Positions 27,391 through 37,619 of a stretch of 64,000 nucleotides of DNA are shown in pieces. The notes under the pieces were generated by a model. It ran no database searches and was not told the origin of the DNA. It was given only the letters and a program-made list of their open reading frames with translations. The first letter of the stretch is position 1. The number at the start of each line of letters is the position of its first letter. A program made the translations under genes and the position numbers. The stretch is taken from NCBI RefSeq assembly GCF_041504345.1, contig NZ_CP167894.1:1116001-1180000 (forward strand), written 5' to 3'. The DNA comes from Vibrio sp. BS-M-Sm-2. Lineage in GTDB: Bacteria; Pseudomonadota; Gammaproteobacteria; Enterobacterales; Vibrionaceae.

Positions 27391-29304
27391 TTATTTTTTG
27401 TCGTCTTTAACTTCTTCAAACTCCGCGTCTACCACATCGTCGTCTTGCTTAGGTTGTTCACCAGCGTCAGCACCAGCTTGTTCAGCTTGAGCTTTCTGTT
27501 GAGCAATTTCCATTAGCTTCTGAGCTGCTTGCATAAGTTCTTGAACTTTAGCGTCGATAGCTTCTTTGTCGTTACCAGACTTAACTTCTTCTAGTGCCGT
27601 GATAGCTGCTTCGATTTTAGCTTTCTCGTCTGCAGGTAGAGCTTCACCAGCTTCTTCTACTTGCTTCTTAGTGCCGTGAATCATTTGGTCAGCTTGGTTA
27701 CGTGCAGTTACTAGCTCTTCGAACTTTTTGTCCGCTTCTTTGTTAGCTTCTGCTTCTTGTACCATTGCTTCGATCTCTTCCTCAGACAGGCCGCCTGATG
27801 CTTGGATAGTGATCTTCTGCTCTTTACCTGTTGCTTTATCTTTAGCAGATACGTTCAGGATACCATCAGCATCTAGGTCGAATGTTACTTCGATTTGTGG
27901 CATGCCACGTGGTGCTGGTTGGATACCTTCTAGGTTGAACTGACCAAGAGACTTGTTGTAAGTCGCTTGCTTACGCTCACCTTGAAGAACGTGGATAGTT
28001 ACTGCGTTTTGGTTGTCTTCAGCTGTAGAGAACACTTGATCCGCTTTAGTAGGGATAGTTGTGTTTTTCTCGATAAGCTTAGTCATCACGCCGCCCATCG
28101 TTTCGATACCGAAAGATAGAGGAGTAACGTCTAGTAGTAGAACGTCTTTAACGTCACCAGCTAGTACACCACCTTGAACAGCAGCACCCATTGCAACAGC
28201 TTCGTCAGGGTTCACGTCTTTACGTGGCTCTTTACCGAAGAATTCAGTTACTTTAGCTTGAACCATAGGCATACGAGTTTGACCACCAACTAGGATAACG
28301 TCAGTGATTTCGCCTACAGATAGGTCAGCATCTGCTAGAGCTACTTTTAGTGGCTCAAGAGAACGTTGAACTAGGTCTTCAACTAGAGACTCAAGCTTCG
28401 CACGAGTCACTTTGATGTTCATGTGCTTAGGACCAGTCGCATCAGCAGTAACGTAAGGTAGGTTTACGTCAGTTTGAGTAGTAGAAGAAAGCTCGATTTT
28501 CGCTTTTTCTGCTGCTTCTTTAACACGCTGCATTGCTAGTGGATCAGCTTTAAGGTCGATACCTTGCTCTTTCTTGAACTCATCTACTAGGTAGTTGATC
28601 ATGCGGTTATCGAAATCTTCACCACCAAGGTGAGTGTCACCGTTAGTTGAAAGAACTTCGAAAGTTTTCTCGCCTTCTACTTCATCGATTTCGATGATAG
28701 AGATATCGAATGTACCACCACCAAGATCGTATACAGCGATAGTGCGATCACCACCTTGCTTGTCTAGGCCGTAAGCTAGAGCAGCAGCAGTTGGTTCGTT
28801 GATGATACGTTTAACATCTAGACCAGCGATACGGCCAGCATCTTTAGTTGCTTGACGTTGAGCATCGTTGAAGTAAGCAGGAACAGTAACAACTGCGCCA
28901 GTTACTTCTTCGCCTAGGAAGTCTTCAGCTGTTTTCTTCATTTTCTTAAGAACTTCAGCAGATACTTGAGGAGCAGCCATTTTTTGGCCTTGCGCTTCAA
29001 CCCATGCATCACCGTTATCAGCTTTAACAATGTTAAAAGGCATGATTTCGATATCGCGTTGAACTTCTTCATCTTCAAAACGACGACCGATTAGACGCTT
29101 AATTGCGTATAGCGTGTTTTGAGGGTTAGTAACTGCTTGACGTTTCGCAGGTTGACCAACTAGCGTCTCGCCGTCAGTGTATGCGATTACCGATGCTGTT
29201 GTGCGTTCGCCTTCAGCATTTTCTAGTACGCGTGGTTTGTCGCCGTCTAAAACAGCAACACAAGAGTTAGTAGTACCTAAATCAATACCAATGATTCGAC
29301 CCAT
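27391..29304 (-). CDS. dnaK: Chaperone protein DnaK (Hsp70)
   Basis: A 637-residue Hsp70. The nucleotide-binding domain begins [20 protein letters not shown] and includes [31 protein letters not shown] and [10 protein letters not shown]. The linker [11 protein letters not shown] leads to the substrate-binding domain, and the tail ends [14 protein letters not shown]. It works with DnaJ and GrpE, both in this window. A sigma-32-like promoter lies about 50-80 bp upstream. Confidence 0.99.
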   Translation of the reverse strand: MGRIIGIDLGTTNSCVAVLDGDKPRVLENAEGERTTASVIAYTDGETLVGQPAKRQAVTNPQNTLYAIKRLIGRRFEDEEVQRDIEIMPFNIVKADNGDAWVEAQGQKMAAPQVSAEVLKKMKKTAEDFLGEEVTGAVVTVPAYFNDAQRQATKDAGRIAGLDVKRIINEPTAAALAYGLDKQGGDRTIAVYDLGGGTFDISIIEIDEVEGEKTFEVLSTNGDTHLGGEDFDNRMINYLVDEFKKEQGIDLKADPLAMQRVKEAAEKAKIELSSTTQTDVNLPYVTADATGPKHMNIKVTRAKLESLVEDLVQRSLEPLKVALADADLSVGEITDVILVGGQTRMPMVQAKVTEFFGKEPRKDVNPDEAVAMGAAVQGGVLAGDVKDVLLLDVTPLSFGIETMGGVMTKLIEKNTTIPTKADQVFSTAEDNQNAVTIHVLQGERKQATYNKSLGQFNLEGIQPAPRGMPQIEVTFDLDADGILNVSAKDKATGKEQKITIQASGGLSEEEIEAMVQEAEANKEADKKFEELVTARNQADQMIHGTKKQVEEAGEALPADEKAKIEAAITALEEVKSGNDKEAIDAKVQELMQAAQKLMEIAQQKAQAEQAGADAGEQPKQDDDVVDAEFEEVKDDKK

Positions 29305-29354
29305 CAGGCTATCTCCGAAATATAATCTATATTAGTTTTTTGCTATACCCACAT

Positions 29355-29383
29355 ATGTGGGGGGCGGTAATCAGGGATTCAAC
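29355..29383 (-). promoter_or_regulatory. Sigma-32 heat-shock promoter of dnaK
   Basis: On the minus strand, GTTGAAT (29383-29377), 14 bases, then CCCCACAT (29362-29355). This fits the sigma-32 pattern CTTGAAA-N13/15-CCCCATNT with small deviations. It is placed about 50 bp upstream of the dnaK start. Confidence 0.7.
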
Positions 29384-29697
29384 CCTAATACACAAAATTT
29401 AAGTGCAAATGTAATTTGCTTTCGTATGCACCATAGATAAGGGCTCACGAAGCCTTTTCAAGGGTGAAAATGGATTTTTTTACATTTATTTTAATAAAAG
29501 GAATGATTAGGCACGAATACATATCATTACCGCCTATATAAGTCCCATAACTGGGTTTATTCACCCTCGACTATCCTTTCTTGTAGCAAAGTCTTGTTTC
29601 TGTAAACGGGCTCTCAAAGAGGCTCCCACACACAACAATTAAGGCCGCACTATCGTTTGTTGAGTAAAAGTAGATAAAGTGACCTTCTCACCCAATA
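29384..29697. other. Spacer between dnaK promoter and symporter terminator
   Basis: About 310 bases with no coding frame, repeat or RNA family that I recognise. Confidence 0.4.
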
Positions 29698-29724
29698 AAA
29701 AACGGAGCCACTTGGGCTCCGTTT
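29698..29724 (-). terminator. Rho-independent terminator of the symporter gene
   Basis: On the minus strand: AAACGGAGCC, short loop, GGCTCCGTTTTTT. Confidence 0.87.
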
Positions 29725-29777
29725 ATCTACTCAGGGTTTCAGCTCAGATTAAATCTATAGCGGAAAGAGTCTCTGAA

Positions 29778-31052
29778 TTAAGCTTCTGCTTTCTGTAGCT
29801 CAGCTTCTTCATTAGCTTCAACGCCAATTTCGTTTTCAGATTTAGCAACGATAGTGTTCACCGCTGTATCACCTACTACGTTTGAAGAAGTACAGAACAT
29901 GTCACAGATACGGTCAACAGCAGCAACAATCGCTAGACCTTCTGGTGGTAGACCTAGTTGGTGCAATAGAACACCTACCATTACTACACCGCCACCTGGA
30001 ACACCACCAGCACCGATAGAAAGAAGCAGGATAGTTAGACCTAGAGTGAAGATATCAGCAGTGTTGATTGGTTGACCAAATGCGTTTGCTACGAACATAG
30101 TCGCTAGTGCGATGTAGATAGATACACCAGACATGTTCATTGTTGCACCTAGTGGTACACCGAAACCTGCTACTGACTTAGATACGTTTAGTTTGTCAGT
30201 AAGAGTACGCATAGTTACTGGGATTGTTGCATTCGAACTTGCTGTAGATAGTGAGAATAGAACTTGCTCACGCGTTGCACGTAGGAACTGCTTTGGAGAA
30301 ATACCAGTGAATGAACCAACCATCATTGGGTAGAAGAAGAAAATCCAGAACACTAGCATTGCAACCACAAGCGCCACATAGCCAGCAACTGACATTAGCG
30401 TGTCTGCATCCAGTGTTGCGCCCAGTTGAATCATCAGAGCAAATACACCGTAAGGCGCCAAGCTCATTACTAGGCCGATAAGCTTCATCATGATTTCGTT
30501 AGCCATCTTGAATGTCTTGATAGCTGGGCCACCACGAGAATCAAGCGCTTGAATAGCAAGACCTGTCAAAATTGCCATGAAGATGATTTGCAGCATGTCG
30601 CCGCTTGCGAACGCTTCTACAGGGTTGCTAGGAACGATGTTAACAACAAGAGAGAAGATGTCTGGTGTTTCAGTTGTTGTAAGCGCAATTGTCTCAGAAA
30701 CCGTACCCGCTAGATTCGCACCTGCACCTGGTTGGAAAATAAGACCAATCGTTAGCGCTGCTGAGATCGCGATGATGGTGTTAATAATGTAAAGACCAAA
30801 GGTTTTACCACCAAGACGACCAAATGAACGAATATCTTTTAGCTCAACAATACCGCAAACAATAGATACGTATACAAGAGGAACTACAAGTAACTTGATA
30901 AGTGATACGAACATACCACCAGCACCTTCTGCAGCACCAAGTAGATACGTATCAAAAATAGCAATACCGCTGAATAGGTACTGAATAGCAGTACCAATAA
31001 GTAGACCAGCAAACAAGCCTACAAAAATTTTACTTGAGAGCGATTTATCCAT
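29778..31052 (-). CDS. Dicarboxylate/amino acid:cation symporter (DAACS family)
   Basis: A 424-residue secondary transporter of the GltP/DctA type with about eight membrane helices and two hairpin loops. Family signatures: FSLSTASSNATIPVTMRTL (Ser-rich hairpin), GVPLGATMNMSGVSIYIALA (the NMxG sodium-binding motif), GAGGVPGGGVVMV and AAVDRICDMFCTSSNVVGD. It imports glutamate, aspartate or C4-dicarboxylates with protons or sodium. The ATG at 31052 has GGAG eight bases upstream; the longer frame is not conserved-looking. It lies between dnaK and grpE but has its own terminator. Confidence 0.92.
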   Translation of the reverse strand: MDKSLSSKIFVGLFAGLLIGTAIQYLFSGIAIFDTYLLGAAEGAGGMFVSLIKLLVVPLVYVSIVCGIVELKDIRSFGRLGGKTFGLYIINTIIAISAALTIGLIFQPGAGANLAGTVSETIALTTTETPDIFSLVVNIVPSNPVEAFASGDMLQIIFMAILTGLAIQALDSRGGPAIKTFKMANEIMMKLIGLVMSLAPYGVFALMIQLGATLDADTLMSVAGYVALVVAMLVFWIFFFYPMMVGSFTGISPKQFLRATREQVLFSLSTASSNATIPVTMRTLTDKLNVSKSVAGFGVPLGATMNMSGVSIYIALATMFVANAFGQPINTADIFTLGLTILLLSIGAGGVPGGGVVMVGVLLHQLGLPPEGLAIVAAVDRICDMFCTSSNVVGDTAVNTIVAKSENEIGVEANEEAELQKAEA

Positions 31053-31112
31053 CGTTCTTCTCCAGTTTGTTGTGTTTGAAATTTGTACTTTTATAGTTAT
31101 ATATGCGATCAA

Positions 31113-31327
31113 AATCGCTATATGGCAGTGGATTTTACATACAAAGATAACAATTAAAAGTGTTTATTTACAAAAACATCACAAATGTGACATCAAAACA
31201 TTTACTCATTCACAACAAGTTTCATAACACAAAACTCTAAATCGCTGATCTAAATGAAATAAAAAGAACGACATTCTCAATACGGTTTTGATGCTTATTT
31301 ACGTGGACTCTCAAGCTATAGACATAA
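31113..31327. promoter_or_regulatory. Promoter region of the symporter gene
   Basis: About 215 AT-rich bases upstream of the symporter. It contains ATCACAAATGTGAC (near 31178-31191), a small palindrome whose half-site order is opposite to a CRP site. No gene is seen. Confidence 0.35.
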
Positions 31328-31354
31328 AAAAAGAGAGGCATATGCCTCTCTTTT
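31328..31354 (-). terminator. Rho-independent terminator of grpE
   Basis: AAAGAGAGGCATATGCCTCTCTTT palindrome followed on the minus strand by further Ts, about 85 bp after the grpE stop. Confidence 0.8.
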
Positions 31355-31440
31355 CATTTCACGTAAACCAGTGATTTATTTTGCCACCACGACTTACTCA
31401 GTCAATACGCTAATCAATCAGCTGGCAACGTAATAAGTAA

Positions 31441-32022
31441 TTACTTAGCAACCATAACCATCGCTGGGCGAACCACACGGCCGTTTAGTTCATAGCCTTT
31501 TTGCATTACAAACATAACCGTGTTTGATTCGTGATCCGGGCTTTCTTGGATAGACATTGCTTGGTGGAATTCAGGGTTGAACGCTTCACCTTCAGGGTTG
31601 ATCTCTTTAAGACCAAACTTAGCAACTGTGTCTACGAACGTCTTGTGCGTTAGTTCAACACCTTCAAACAGTGGCTTAACCACTTCGTTTTCAGCGTCTG
31701 CCGCTTGCATTGCACGCTCTAGGTTGTCGATTACAGGAAGCAGACCTTCAGCAAACTTGTTCAAAGCGAATTTACGCGCTTTATCAATTTCTTGTTCGCT
31801 ACGGCGACGCATGTTTTCAACTTCAGCTTTAGCGCGAAGAACAGAATCTTGCTGCTCTTTCACTTTAGATTCGCTAGAAAGCAGTGCAGCTTCCAGTTGA
31901 GCGATTTTTGCTTCCTGCTCATCAGCAGCGTCTTCATTCAGCTCAGCTTCTTCAACTTTCTCAGCTTCAGCGATGATCTGATCTAGCTCTTCTTCGGTTA
32001 CTTTGTTTTCTTCGTTGCTCAT
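31441..32022 (-). CDS. grpE: Nucleotide exchange factor GrpE
   Basis: A 193-residue DnaK cofactor that releases ADP. It has an acidic N terminus ([20 protein letters not shown]), a long coiled coil (residues about 35-90) with [20 protein letters not shown], and a C-terminal beta domain ([32 protein letters not shown]). The ATG at 32022 is chosen for its GGAG six bases upstream; the longer upstream frame is not conserved. A near-perfect sigma-32 promoter lies about 100 bp upstream. Divergent from nadK. Confidence 0.97.
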   Translation of the reverse strand: MSNEENKVTEEELDQIIAEAEKVEEAELNEDAADEQEAKIAQLEAALLSSESKVKEQQDSVLRAKAEVENMRRRSEQEIDKARKFALNKFAEGLLPVIDNLERAMQAADAENEVVKPLFEGVELTHKTFVDTVAKFGLKEINPEGEAFNPEFHQAMSIQESPDHESNTVMFVMQKGYELNGRVVRPAMVMVAK

Positions 32023-32116
32023 GATATCTCCAGAATTCGTTTTCAATGCAAGTGACAGGCGTGTTTGCGCCCCAAATTGATATAAAACACTCGCATAGAC
32101 GTTCAACTTGCCTTTA

Positions 32117-32144
32117 TTATGGGGATGAAGAATTTTGATTCAAG
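32117..32144 (-). promoter_or_regulatory. Sigma-32 heat-shock promoter of grpE
   Basis: On the minus strand: CTTGAAT (32144-32138), 13 bases, CCCCATAA (32124-32117). This is an excellent match to the sigma-32 consensus, inside the grpE-nadK divergent spacer. Confidence 0.88.
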
Positions 32145-32165
32145 CCTAATTCGTTTGGAAACGTT

Positions 32166-33050
32166 ATGAAAAAGCCATTTGAAGTCATCGCCATTATCGG
32201 TAAACCTCGAGATCAGCAAGCAATTCAGACTCATAGAGAGCTCTATCAGTGGTTAAGTGCTGAGGGTTATCAAGTGTTTGTTGATGACAGACTCGCCACT
32301 ATTTTAGACGACATCCCAAAAGAACATTTTTCTAGCCTGATTGAATTAGGTAAGCGCGCCGATCTCGCCATTGTGGTCGGTGGCGACGGAAATATGCTCG
32401 GTGCCGCTAGAATCTTGTCACGTTTCGACATTTCAGTGATTGGGGTTAACCGAGGTAATCTTGGCTTCCTTACCGACCTCAACCCTGAAAATTTCCAGAG
32501 TGCGCTTACTGATGTTCTCAAAGGCGAGTTCATGGAAGAAGAACGCTTCCTGCTTGAAACAGAAATTCACCGTCACGGCCAAATAAAAAGCCATAATGCG
32601 GCACTCAACGAAGCGGTACTTCACCCCGGCCAAGTTGCTCACATGATCGAGTTCGAAGTATATATCGATGACAGCTTCGCCTTCTCACAGCGTTCTGATG
32701 GCTTGATCGTCTCAACACCGACAGGTTCTACCGCCTACTCGCTTTCTGGCGGCGGCCCTATCCTGTCATCAAGCCTAAATGCTATCTCACTAGTACCAAT
32801 GTTCCCGCACACCCTTTCAAGTCGCCCACTTGTGGTGGATGGCAAGCGTCGTATCAAGCTTATCGTATCGCCTGATAACCGCGGAACTCAGGAAGTGAGC
32901 TGTGATGGTCAAATCTCGCTGCCTGTTTCTCCTGGCGATGAGATTCACATTTACCAAAGCCCAAATGTGCTCAAGCTGATCCACCCTAAAGACTACAATT
33001 ACTACCATGTCCTACGTAACAAGCTAGGCTGGTCGAGTAAGCTGTTCTAA
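32166..33050 (+). CDS. nadK: NAD kinase
   Basis: A 294-residue ATP-NAD kinase making NADP. Signature motifs: [15 protein letters not shown] (the GGDGN motif), [13 protein letters not shown] (the NE motif) and [20 protein letters not shown]. The length equals E. coli NadK within two residues. Divergent from grpE and followed by recN, the usual gammaproteobacterial order. A strong terminator separates it from recN. Confidence 0.97.
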   Translation: MKKPFEVIAIIGKPRDQQAIQTHRELYQWLSAEGYQVFVDDRLATILDDIPKEHFSSLIELGKRADLAIVVGGDGNMLGAARILSRFDISVIGVNRGNLGFLTDLNPENFQSALTDVLKGEFMEEERFLLETEIHRHGQIKSHNAALNEAVLHPGQVAHMIEFEVYIDDSFAFSQRSDGLIVSTPTGSTAYSLSGGGPILSSSLNAISLVPMFPHTLSSRPLVVDGKRRIKLIVSPDNRGTQEVSCDGQISLPVSPGDEIHIYQSPNVLKLIHPKDYNYYHVLRNKLGWSSKLF

Positions 33051-33071
33051 GTAAATAGTGAATAATTTTGA

Positions 33072-33100
33072 AAGGCTGACGACATTCGTCAGCCTTTTTT
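33072..33100 (+). terminator. Rho-independent terminator of nadK
   Basis: AAGGCTGACGA, loop CAT, TCGTCAGCCTT, then TTTT. Confidence 0.9.
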
Positions 33101-33154
33101 ATTGCCGATTAAAAGCCCACCATCTATATCTTCACGCCAACCCATCACACAGTC

Positions 33155-33188
33155 ATTCCCAAGAGGGAGGAACGAGTGAGTTGGGAAT
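33155..33188. repeat. Short palindromic intergenic element (ATTCCCAA...TTGGGAAT)
   Basis: ATTCCCAA, 18 bases rich in purines (GAGGGAGGAACGAGTGAG), then TTGGGAAT. I recall similar ATTCCC/GGGAAT elements as dispersed intergenic repeats in Vibrio genomes. Only one copy is in this window, so copy number cannot be tested here. Confidence 0.5.
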
Positions 33189-33264
33189 CTATATTGCTTT
33201 CAGTGATCTACAGACAAGTTCAATTCTGAGAGCTATCGCAAAAAATTTTCACCTGTCGACTTTA

Positions 33265-33280
33265 CTGTATAAAGAAACAG
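33265..33280. promoter_or_regulatory. LexA box 1 of recN
   Basis: CTGTATAAAGAAACAG fits CTG-N10-CAG with an AT-rich centre, 49 bp upstream of recN. Confidence 0.9.
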
Positions 33281-33286
33281 TATATA

Positions 33287-33302
33287 CTGAGCTTATATAC
33301 AG
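33287..33302. promoter_or_regulatory. LexA box 2 of recN
   Basis: CTGAGCTTATATACAG fits CTG-N10-CAG, 27 bp upstream of recN. Tandem LexA boxes are known for E. coli recN. Confidence 0.85.
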
Positions 33303-33328
33303 TATGTTCAGTTATACAGGTAAATAAA

Positions 33329-34993
33329 ATGCTGGCTCATTTAAGTGTTAATAATTTCGCTATTGTTAAGTCTTTACAGCTAGAACTCTCTAAAGGCATG
33401 ACAACAATCACCGGGGAAACTGGTGCAGGTAAATCTATCGCTATCGACGCTTTAGGCTTATGTCTTGGAGGACGATCAGATGCAGGAATGGTTAGACAGG
33501 GTGAAGAAAAAACCGAAGTCAGTGCCGCTTTTTTACTTGAGAACAATCTGCACGCTACCCGCTGGTTAGAAGACAACGAACTGCTTGATGGCAGTGAGTG
33601 CATCTTACGCAGAACTATCTCTAAAGAAGGTCGCTCTCGCGCATTCATCAACGGCAGCCCGGTTCCTCTTTCGCAATTGAAATCACTTGGCCAACTGCTG
33701 ATCAACATTCATGGTCAACATGCTCATCATCAGTTAATGAAGAGCGACTACCAAATGGCCATGCTTGATCAATACGCAGGCCACTTGAACCTATTGAAGT
33801 CGACACGTAACGCTTACCAAGCATGGCGACAAGCGGATAATCACTTAAAAGAGTTACGTGAAAATAGCCAGCAAAACCAAGCTCAAAAACAACTTCTTGA
33901 ATACCAAATCAAAGAGTTAAATGAGCTGTCTATTGGGGAGGAAGAATATGAAGACCTCGAACAAGAGCATAAGCGCCTCTCCAATAGCGGAGAACTGGCC
34001 ACAACCTGCCAGCAAGCTATCGAGCTTATTTATGAAGGCGAAGAAGTTAATGCGCTTGGTATTCTGCAATCGGCCAATAACTCCTTAATTCAGTTAGCTG
34101 AGCTCGATGAAAGGTTGGCTGAATTACCGAATTTACTCTCTGAAGCGATTATTCAGATTGAAGAAACCAACAACGAGTTAAGAACATACCTAGACAGCAT
34201 TGATGTCGATCCCGGTCGTATGGCTTATGTTGAAGAACGTTTCTCAAAAGTGATGTCGATATCTCGTAAACACCACGTGTTGCCTGAAGAGCTTTATAAG
34301 CATCATCAAGACTTACTACAACAAGTTGAAGCGCTTGATTGCTCTGATGAAAAGTTGGAAGAATTGGCAAACGAGGTAGAAAACCAATACCAATCGTTCG
34401 TTGCTAAATCAGAGAAGCTTCATAAATCTCGAACTCGTTACGCAAAAGAACTAAACAAACTGATCACGCAAAGCATGCACGAACTGAGCATGGAAAAAGC
34501 ACAGTTTGCCATTGAAGTGAACAACACCAACACCCACCCTTCTCCATTGGGTATGGATAACGTGACCTTCATTGTTTCGACCAACCCAGGCCAGCCAATG
34601 CAGCCTATTGCTAAAGTAGCTTCTGGTGGCGAGTTATCACGAATCTCATTGGCGATTCAGGTAATCACGGCGCAAAAAGTGGATACACCAAGCCTGATTT
34701 TCGATGAAGTCGATGTGGGTATCAGTGGTCCAACAGCGGCTGTTGTCGGAAAAATGCTACGTAAGCTGGGCGAATCTACGCAGGTGATGTGTGTGACGCA
34801 CTTACCTCAAGTGGCAGGTTGCGGGCACCAACAACTGTTCGTAGCTAAGAACACTAAATCGGGTAAGACAGAGACCCAAATGCACACCTTGGATCAACAA
34901 CAGCGCATTTCAGAGCTTGCTCGACTGCTTGGTGGCAGCCAAATTACCGAATCGACGCTTGCCAACGCAAAAGAGTTATTAATCGCAGCTTAG
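33329..34993 (+). CDS. recN: DNA repair protein RecN
   Basis: A 554-residue SMC-like ATPase for double-strand break repair. N-terminal Walker A in [20 protein letters not shown], long central coiled coil (about residues 160-370), C-terminal ABC signature [16 protein letters not shown] and Walker [27 protein letters not shown] is typical of RecN. Length equals E. coli RecN within a residue or two. Two LexA boxes place it in the SOS regulon. Confidence 0.97.
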   Translation: MLAHLSVNNFAIVKSLQLELSKGMTTITGETGAGKSIAIDALGLCLGGRSDAGMVRQGEEKTEVSAAFLLENNLHATRWLEDNELLDGSECILRRTISKEGRSRAFINGSPVPLSQLKSLGQLLINIHGQHAHHQLMKSDYQMAMLDQYAGHLNLLKSTRNAYQAWRQADNHLKELRENSQQNQAQKQLLEYQIKELNELSIGEEEYEDLEQEHKRLSNSGELATTCQQAIELIYEGEEVNALGILQSANNSLIQLAELDERLAELPNLLSEAIIQIEETNNELRTYLDSIDVDPGRMAYVEERFSKVMSISRKHHVLPEELYKHHQDLLQQVEALDCSDEKLEELANEVENQYQSFVAKSEKLHKSRTRYAKELNKLITQSMHELSMEKAQFAIEVNNTNTHPSPLGMDNVTFIVSTNPGQPMQPIAKVASGGELSRISLAIQVITAQKVDTPSLIFDEVDVGISGPTAAVVGKMLRKLGESTQVMCVTHLPQVAGCGHQQLFVAKNTKSGKTETQMHTLDQQQRISELARLLGGSQITESTLANAKELLIAA

Positions 34994-35160
34994 GTTACAT
35001 ATTCAGCAACTTTCTGATAATTTACCGAAAATTCTTGGCAATTTTGCAACTTAATTCAAAATTGCCAGTCATAACAAGCTCAAAGCGCAAGGAGCTTTTT
35101 ACTTCTTGCTGGAGCTTGTTTATTATCAGGCAGTATTTTAGCGAAGAAAGATCTCAAACT

Positions 35161-35520
35161 ATGCGAATTAAAAAGTGGTTAGTTGCAGTTCCACTTGCAC
35201 TAACAATGTTGACCGGTTGCTCTCTACTAGAGAAGTTGGTTTATCGAATTGACATCAATCAGGGTAACTATGTTGAACAAGAAGCTGTCGACCAGCTCAA
35301 GTTTGGCATGACAAAAACACAAGTTCGTTACGTTATGGGCTCACCTATGCTTATCGAAAATGGCTACCCAGATACGTGGTATTACATTTACCACCATCAA
35401 AAAGGTCACAACGACCCTATTCAGAAAAACCTTGTCGTGAACTTTGATGCTACAGGCACTCTAGTAACGATCAATGGTGATTTTGAAGCCAGTGATGAGT
35501 TCTTCGAAAGCCTTCGCTAG
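35161..35520 (+). CDS. bamE: Outer membrane assembly lipoprotein BamE (SmpA)
   Basis: A 119-residue lipoprotein of the BAM complex, which inserts beta-barrel proteins in the outer membrane. Signal peptide [20 protein letters not shown] with lipobox LTGC. The SmpA/OmlA domain shows [20 protein letters not shown] and [10 protein letters not shown]. The start at 35161 gives the proper signal peptide; the longer in-frame extension is non-coding in character. It lies next to recN and ratB, the standard order. Confidence 0.95.
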   Translation: MRIKKWLVAVPLALTMLTGCSLLEKLVYRIDINQGNYVEQEAVDQLKFGMTKTQVRYVMGSPMLIENGYPDTWYYIYHHQKGHNDPIQKNLVVNFDATGTLVTINGDFEASDEFFESLR

Positions 35521-35559
35521 CTTTCAGCCAACAAAGCTCTCAAGCAAGAATCGTCAAAG

Positions 35560-35583
35560 CCTGCTCATGAGCAGGTTTTTTAA
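35560..35583 (+). terminator. Rho-independent terminator of bamE
   Basis: CCTGCTCATGAGCAGG palindrome followed by a run of Ts. Confidence 0.85.
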
Positions 35584-35624
35584 TATCTGCTACAAATTAG
35601 CTGCTGTGTCTAACTAACAGCCAC

Positions 35625-35655
35625 AAAAAAGCTCGCCAATATAGCGAGCTCTCTT
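35625..35655 (-). terminator. Rho-independent terminator of ratA-ratB
   Basis: On the minus strand: AGCTCGC, loop, GCGAGCT followed by TTTTTT, 22 bp after the ratB stop. Confidence 0.83.
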
Positions 35656-35676
35656 CTTAGTTAAATTTGTTTTGCG

Positions 35677-35988
35677 TTACGATTTAGCTGCGGCCGCTTT
35701 CGCTTGTTCAGCACGCTTACGACGAATCTCTTTTGGATCGGCCAACAATGCACGGTAGATTTCGATACGGTCTTTATCACGAACCGTCGCATCTAGCTTA
35801 ACGTTGCGGCTGAATACACCAACCTTATTTTTCGCTAAGTCGATCTCTGGGTACAATTCCAAAACGCCAGACTGCGCAATGATCTCTTCAACGGTCGCGT
35901 GCTTGTTCACTACCAAAGTAAACACACGCTGTTCTTGAGGAAGTGCAAAGACAACCTCTACGTGGATCATATCCGATTCAATAGTCAT
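35677..35988 (-). CDS. ratB: RnfH family protein RatB (UPF0125)
   Basis: A 103-residue ubiquitin-like (beta-grasp) protein of the RnfH family: [40 protein letters not shown] and [19 protein letters not shown]. Function is unclear; it forms an operon with ratA. The N terminus [12 protein letters not shown] leaves two possible starts. It lies 3 bp after the ratA stop. Confidence 0.9.
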   Translation of the reverse strand: MTIESDMIHVEVVFALPQEQRVFTLVVNKHATVEEIIAQSGVLELYPEIDLAKNKVGVFSRNVKLDATVRDKDRIEIYRALLADPKEIRRKRAEQAKAAAAKS

Positions 35989-35991
35989 GGC

Positions 35992-36420
35992 TTAGTAGAC
36001 CTGTTTCGCGCGTTGAGTAAAAGCACTGACCATATTGCTCGTCAGCTCATTGAAAATCTTACCAAATGCCATTTCAATCATTCGGCTAGAGAACTCAAAC
36101 TCTAGCTTAAGTTCAACCTTACAAGCTTGCTCGTCGAGCGGAGTAAAGTACCAACCACCCTGCAGCTTTTTGAACGGGCCGTCCACCAACTCCATCAAAA
36201 TCTCAGCACCATCCGCTAAGCGATTCGATGTGGTAAATGTTTTGCTGATACCCGCTTTAGAGACATCAACCGAAGCTACCATAGTTGAATCTGAAGATTC
36301 GATCACACGTGAACCAGAACACCCTGGCAAAAACTCGTGATAACGAGCAACATCATTGACCAAGCTGAACATCTGGTCGGCACTAAACGACACTAATGCT
36401 GAACGAGTAACCTTTGGCAT
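35992..36420 (-). CDS. ratA: START-like protein RatA (CoQ10-binding family)
   Basis: A 142-residue START/polyketide-cyclase fold protein: VTRSALVSFSADQMFSLVND, YHEFLPGCSGSRVIE and the C-terminal FNELTSNMVSAFTQRAKQVY. In E. coli RatA was reported to inhibit 70S assembly; relatives (Coq10) bind ubiquinone. Which applies here is unknown. Divergent from smpB. Confidence 0.92.
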   Translation of the reverse strand: MPKVTRSALVSFSADQMFSLVNDVARYHEFLPGCSGSRVIESSDSTMVASVDVSKAGISKTFTTSNRLADGAEILMELVDGPFKKLQGGWYFTPLDEQACKVELKLEFEFSSRMIEMAFGKIFNELTSNMVSAFTQRAKQVY

Positions 36421-36539
36421 ATAGACTCCTGTTAAAGACAGCGTTACATTAACACAAACTGCAATTTTAATTGTATTGGGCCAGAGCGCAAATAAAAAGG
36501 ATTCCCCAACTAGGGTGCAATCCGTATAATGAGGCCATT

Positions 36540-37025
36540 ATGGCAAAGAATAAATCAAAATCAAAAGCCGGTAGCAATACCATTGCGCTTAATAAGAAAG
36601 CTCGCCACGAATATTTCATCGATGATGAGATAGAAGCGGGGCTTGAGCTACAAGGCTGGGAAGTAAAATCCCTACGTGAAGGCAAAACCAATATCGCAGA
36701 AAGCTACGTTTACATCCGAGATGGCGAAGCATTCATCAGTGGTATGACGATTACTCCGCTTACTCAAGCGAGTACTCATATCGTGGCGAACCCAACACGT
36801 ATCCGTAAACTCCTTATGTCGAGAAAAGAGCTCGACAACCTTATCGGTCGTATTAACCGTGAAGGCATGACACTTGTCGCAACCGCACTTTACTGGTCTC
36901 GCTCTTGGGCGAAGATTAAAGTTGGCGTAGCGAAAGGTAAAAAACTGCACGATAAACGTACTGATATGAAAGAAAAAGATTGGGCGAGAGATAAAGCACG
37001 AATTATGAAGAGTAATTTGCGTTAA
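36540..37025 (+). CDS. smpB: SsrA-binding protein SmpB
   Basis: A 161-residue tmRNA partner needed for trans-translation. Core: [50 protein letters not shown] and the C-terminal [22 protein letters not shown] tail region. The ATG at 36540 has GAGG five bases upstream; the earlier in-frame start is unsupported. The tmRNA gene follows 66 bp downstream, the typical arrangement. Confidence 0.97.
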   Translation: MAKNKSKSKAGSNTIALNKKARHEYFIDDEIEAGLELQGWEVKSLREGKTNIAESYVYIRDGEAFISGMTITPLTQASTHIVANPTRIRKLLMSRKELDNLIGRINREGMTLVATALYWSRSWAKIKVGVAKGKKLHDKRTDMKEKDWARDKARIMKSNLR

Positions 37026-37050
37026 TTTTAAGCACTTAAACGCACAGTGC

Positions 37051-37078
37051 TAGACAGGGTAAGCTTTTCTGGTACTAT
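37051..37078 (+). promoter_or_regulatory. Promoter of ssrA
   Basis: TAGACA, 16 bases, TACTAT, placed 14 bp before the mature tmRNA 5' end. A reasonable sigma-70 match. Confidence 0.6.
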
Positions 37079-37091
37079 GCAAATAACACTT

Positions 37092-37458
37092 GGGGCTGAT
37101 TTAGGATTCGACAGGAATTTTGAAGTCTGAGGTGCATGCCGTGGGGCGGTTGGCCACGTTAAAAGCCGCAAAAAAATAGTCGCAAACGACGAAAACTACG
37201 CACTAGCAGCTTAATAACCTGCTCAGAGCTCTCTTACCCTAGCTTCCGCTCGTAAGACGGGGACCAATAAGAGATCAAACCCAAACTAGCTAGCGTGGCT
37301 TCTCCCACCTGAGAGGAAAAGCGCGAATTATAATTCAGGTTAGCCTTTAACTAGCGTGTCGGTTCGCAGGTTGCTGGTGAAATTAAAGATCGACTAAGCA
37401 TGTAGTACCAATGATGAATGATTTTTGGACGCGGGTTCAACTCCCGCCAGCTCCACCA
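37092..37458 (+). ncRNA. ssrA: Transfer-messenger RNA (tmRNA)
   Basis: The 5' end GGGGCTGATTTAGGATTCGA and the 3' end GGTTCAACTCCCGCCAGCTC plus CACCA form the tRNA-like domain, with a T-loop GGTTCAACTCC and encoded CCA. The tag frame at 37182-37214 reads ANDENYALAA followed by TAA, with resume codon GCA. The length of 367 bases is normal. Its 3' end serves as attachment site for the island. Confidence 0.98.
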
Positions 37459-37459
37459 A
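37445..37459. other. attL: island junction in the tmRNA 3' end
   Basis: CGCCAGCTCCACCAA at the tmRNA 3' end. A copy lacking one T lies at 62821-62834. tmRNA 3' ends are frequent targets of P4-type integrases, and an integrase gene follows 160 bp downstream. Confidence 0.65.
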
Positions 37460-37468
37460 TTCATAGAG

Positions 37469-37495
37469 AAAGACGTCCTAGGGCGTCTTTTTTTA
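37469..37495 (+). terminator. Terminator now following ssrA
   Basis: AAGACGTCC and GGGCGTCTT separated by two bases, followed by TTTTTTTATA. It lies just inside the island. Confidence 0.75.
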
Positions 37496-37566
37496 TACCC
37501 AAAGAAAAGTAAATCAATAACTTAGCGTGCACACTAGTCCTATCTCGTTCTGGACAGCTCATTTTT

Positions 37567-37619
37567 TTAGCAGTACGCTTAGCAGTACCGATTCGATAAT
37601 GCTAACTTTGGTACTGCTA
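37567..37619. promoter_or_regulatory. Left integrase arm-type sites
   Basis: TTAGCAGTAC at 37567-37576, TTAGCAGTACC at 37579-37589 (direct, 12-bp period), and the inverted GGTACTGCTA at 37610-37619 running into the integrase ATG. The same TTAGCAGTA pair recurs at 62736-62756. Matching repeats at both ends are what P4-type integrase arm binding looks like. Confidence 0.65.

Noticed and set aside
31178..31191. Possible CRP site before the symporter
   Set aside because: The palindrome is TCACA-N2-TGTGA in reversed order with wrong spacing for CRP.
31441..32106. Longer GrpE start at 32106
   Set aside because: The added 28 residues are not GrpE-like and the ATG at 32022 has a proper ribosome site.
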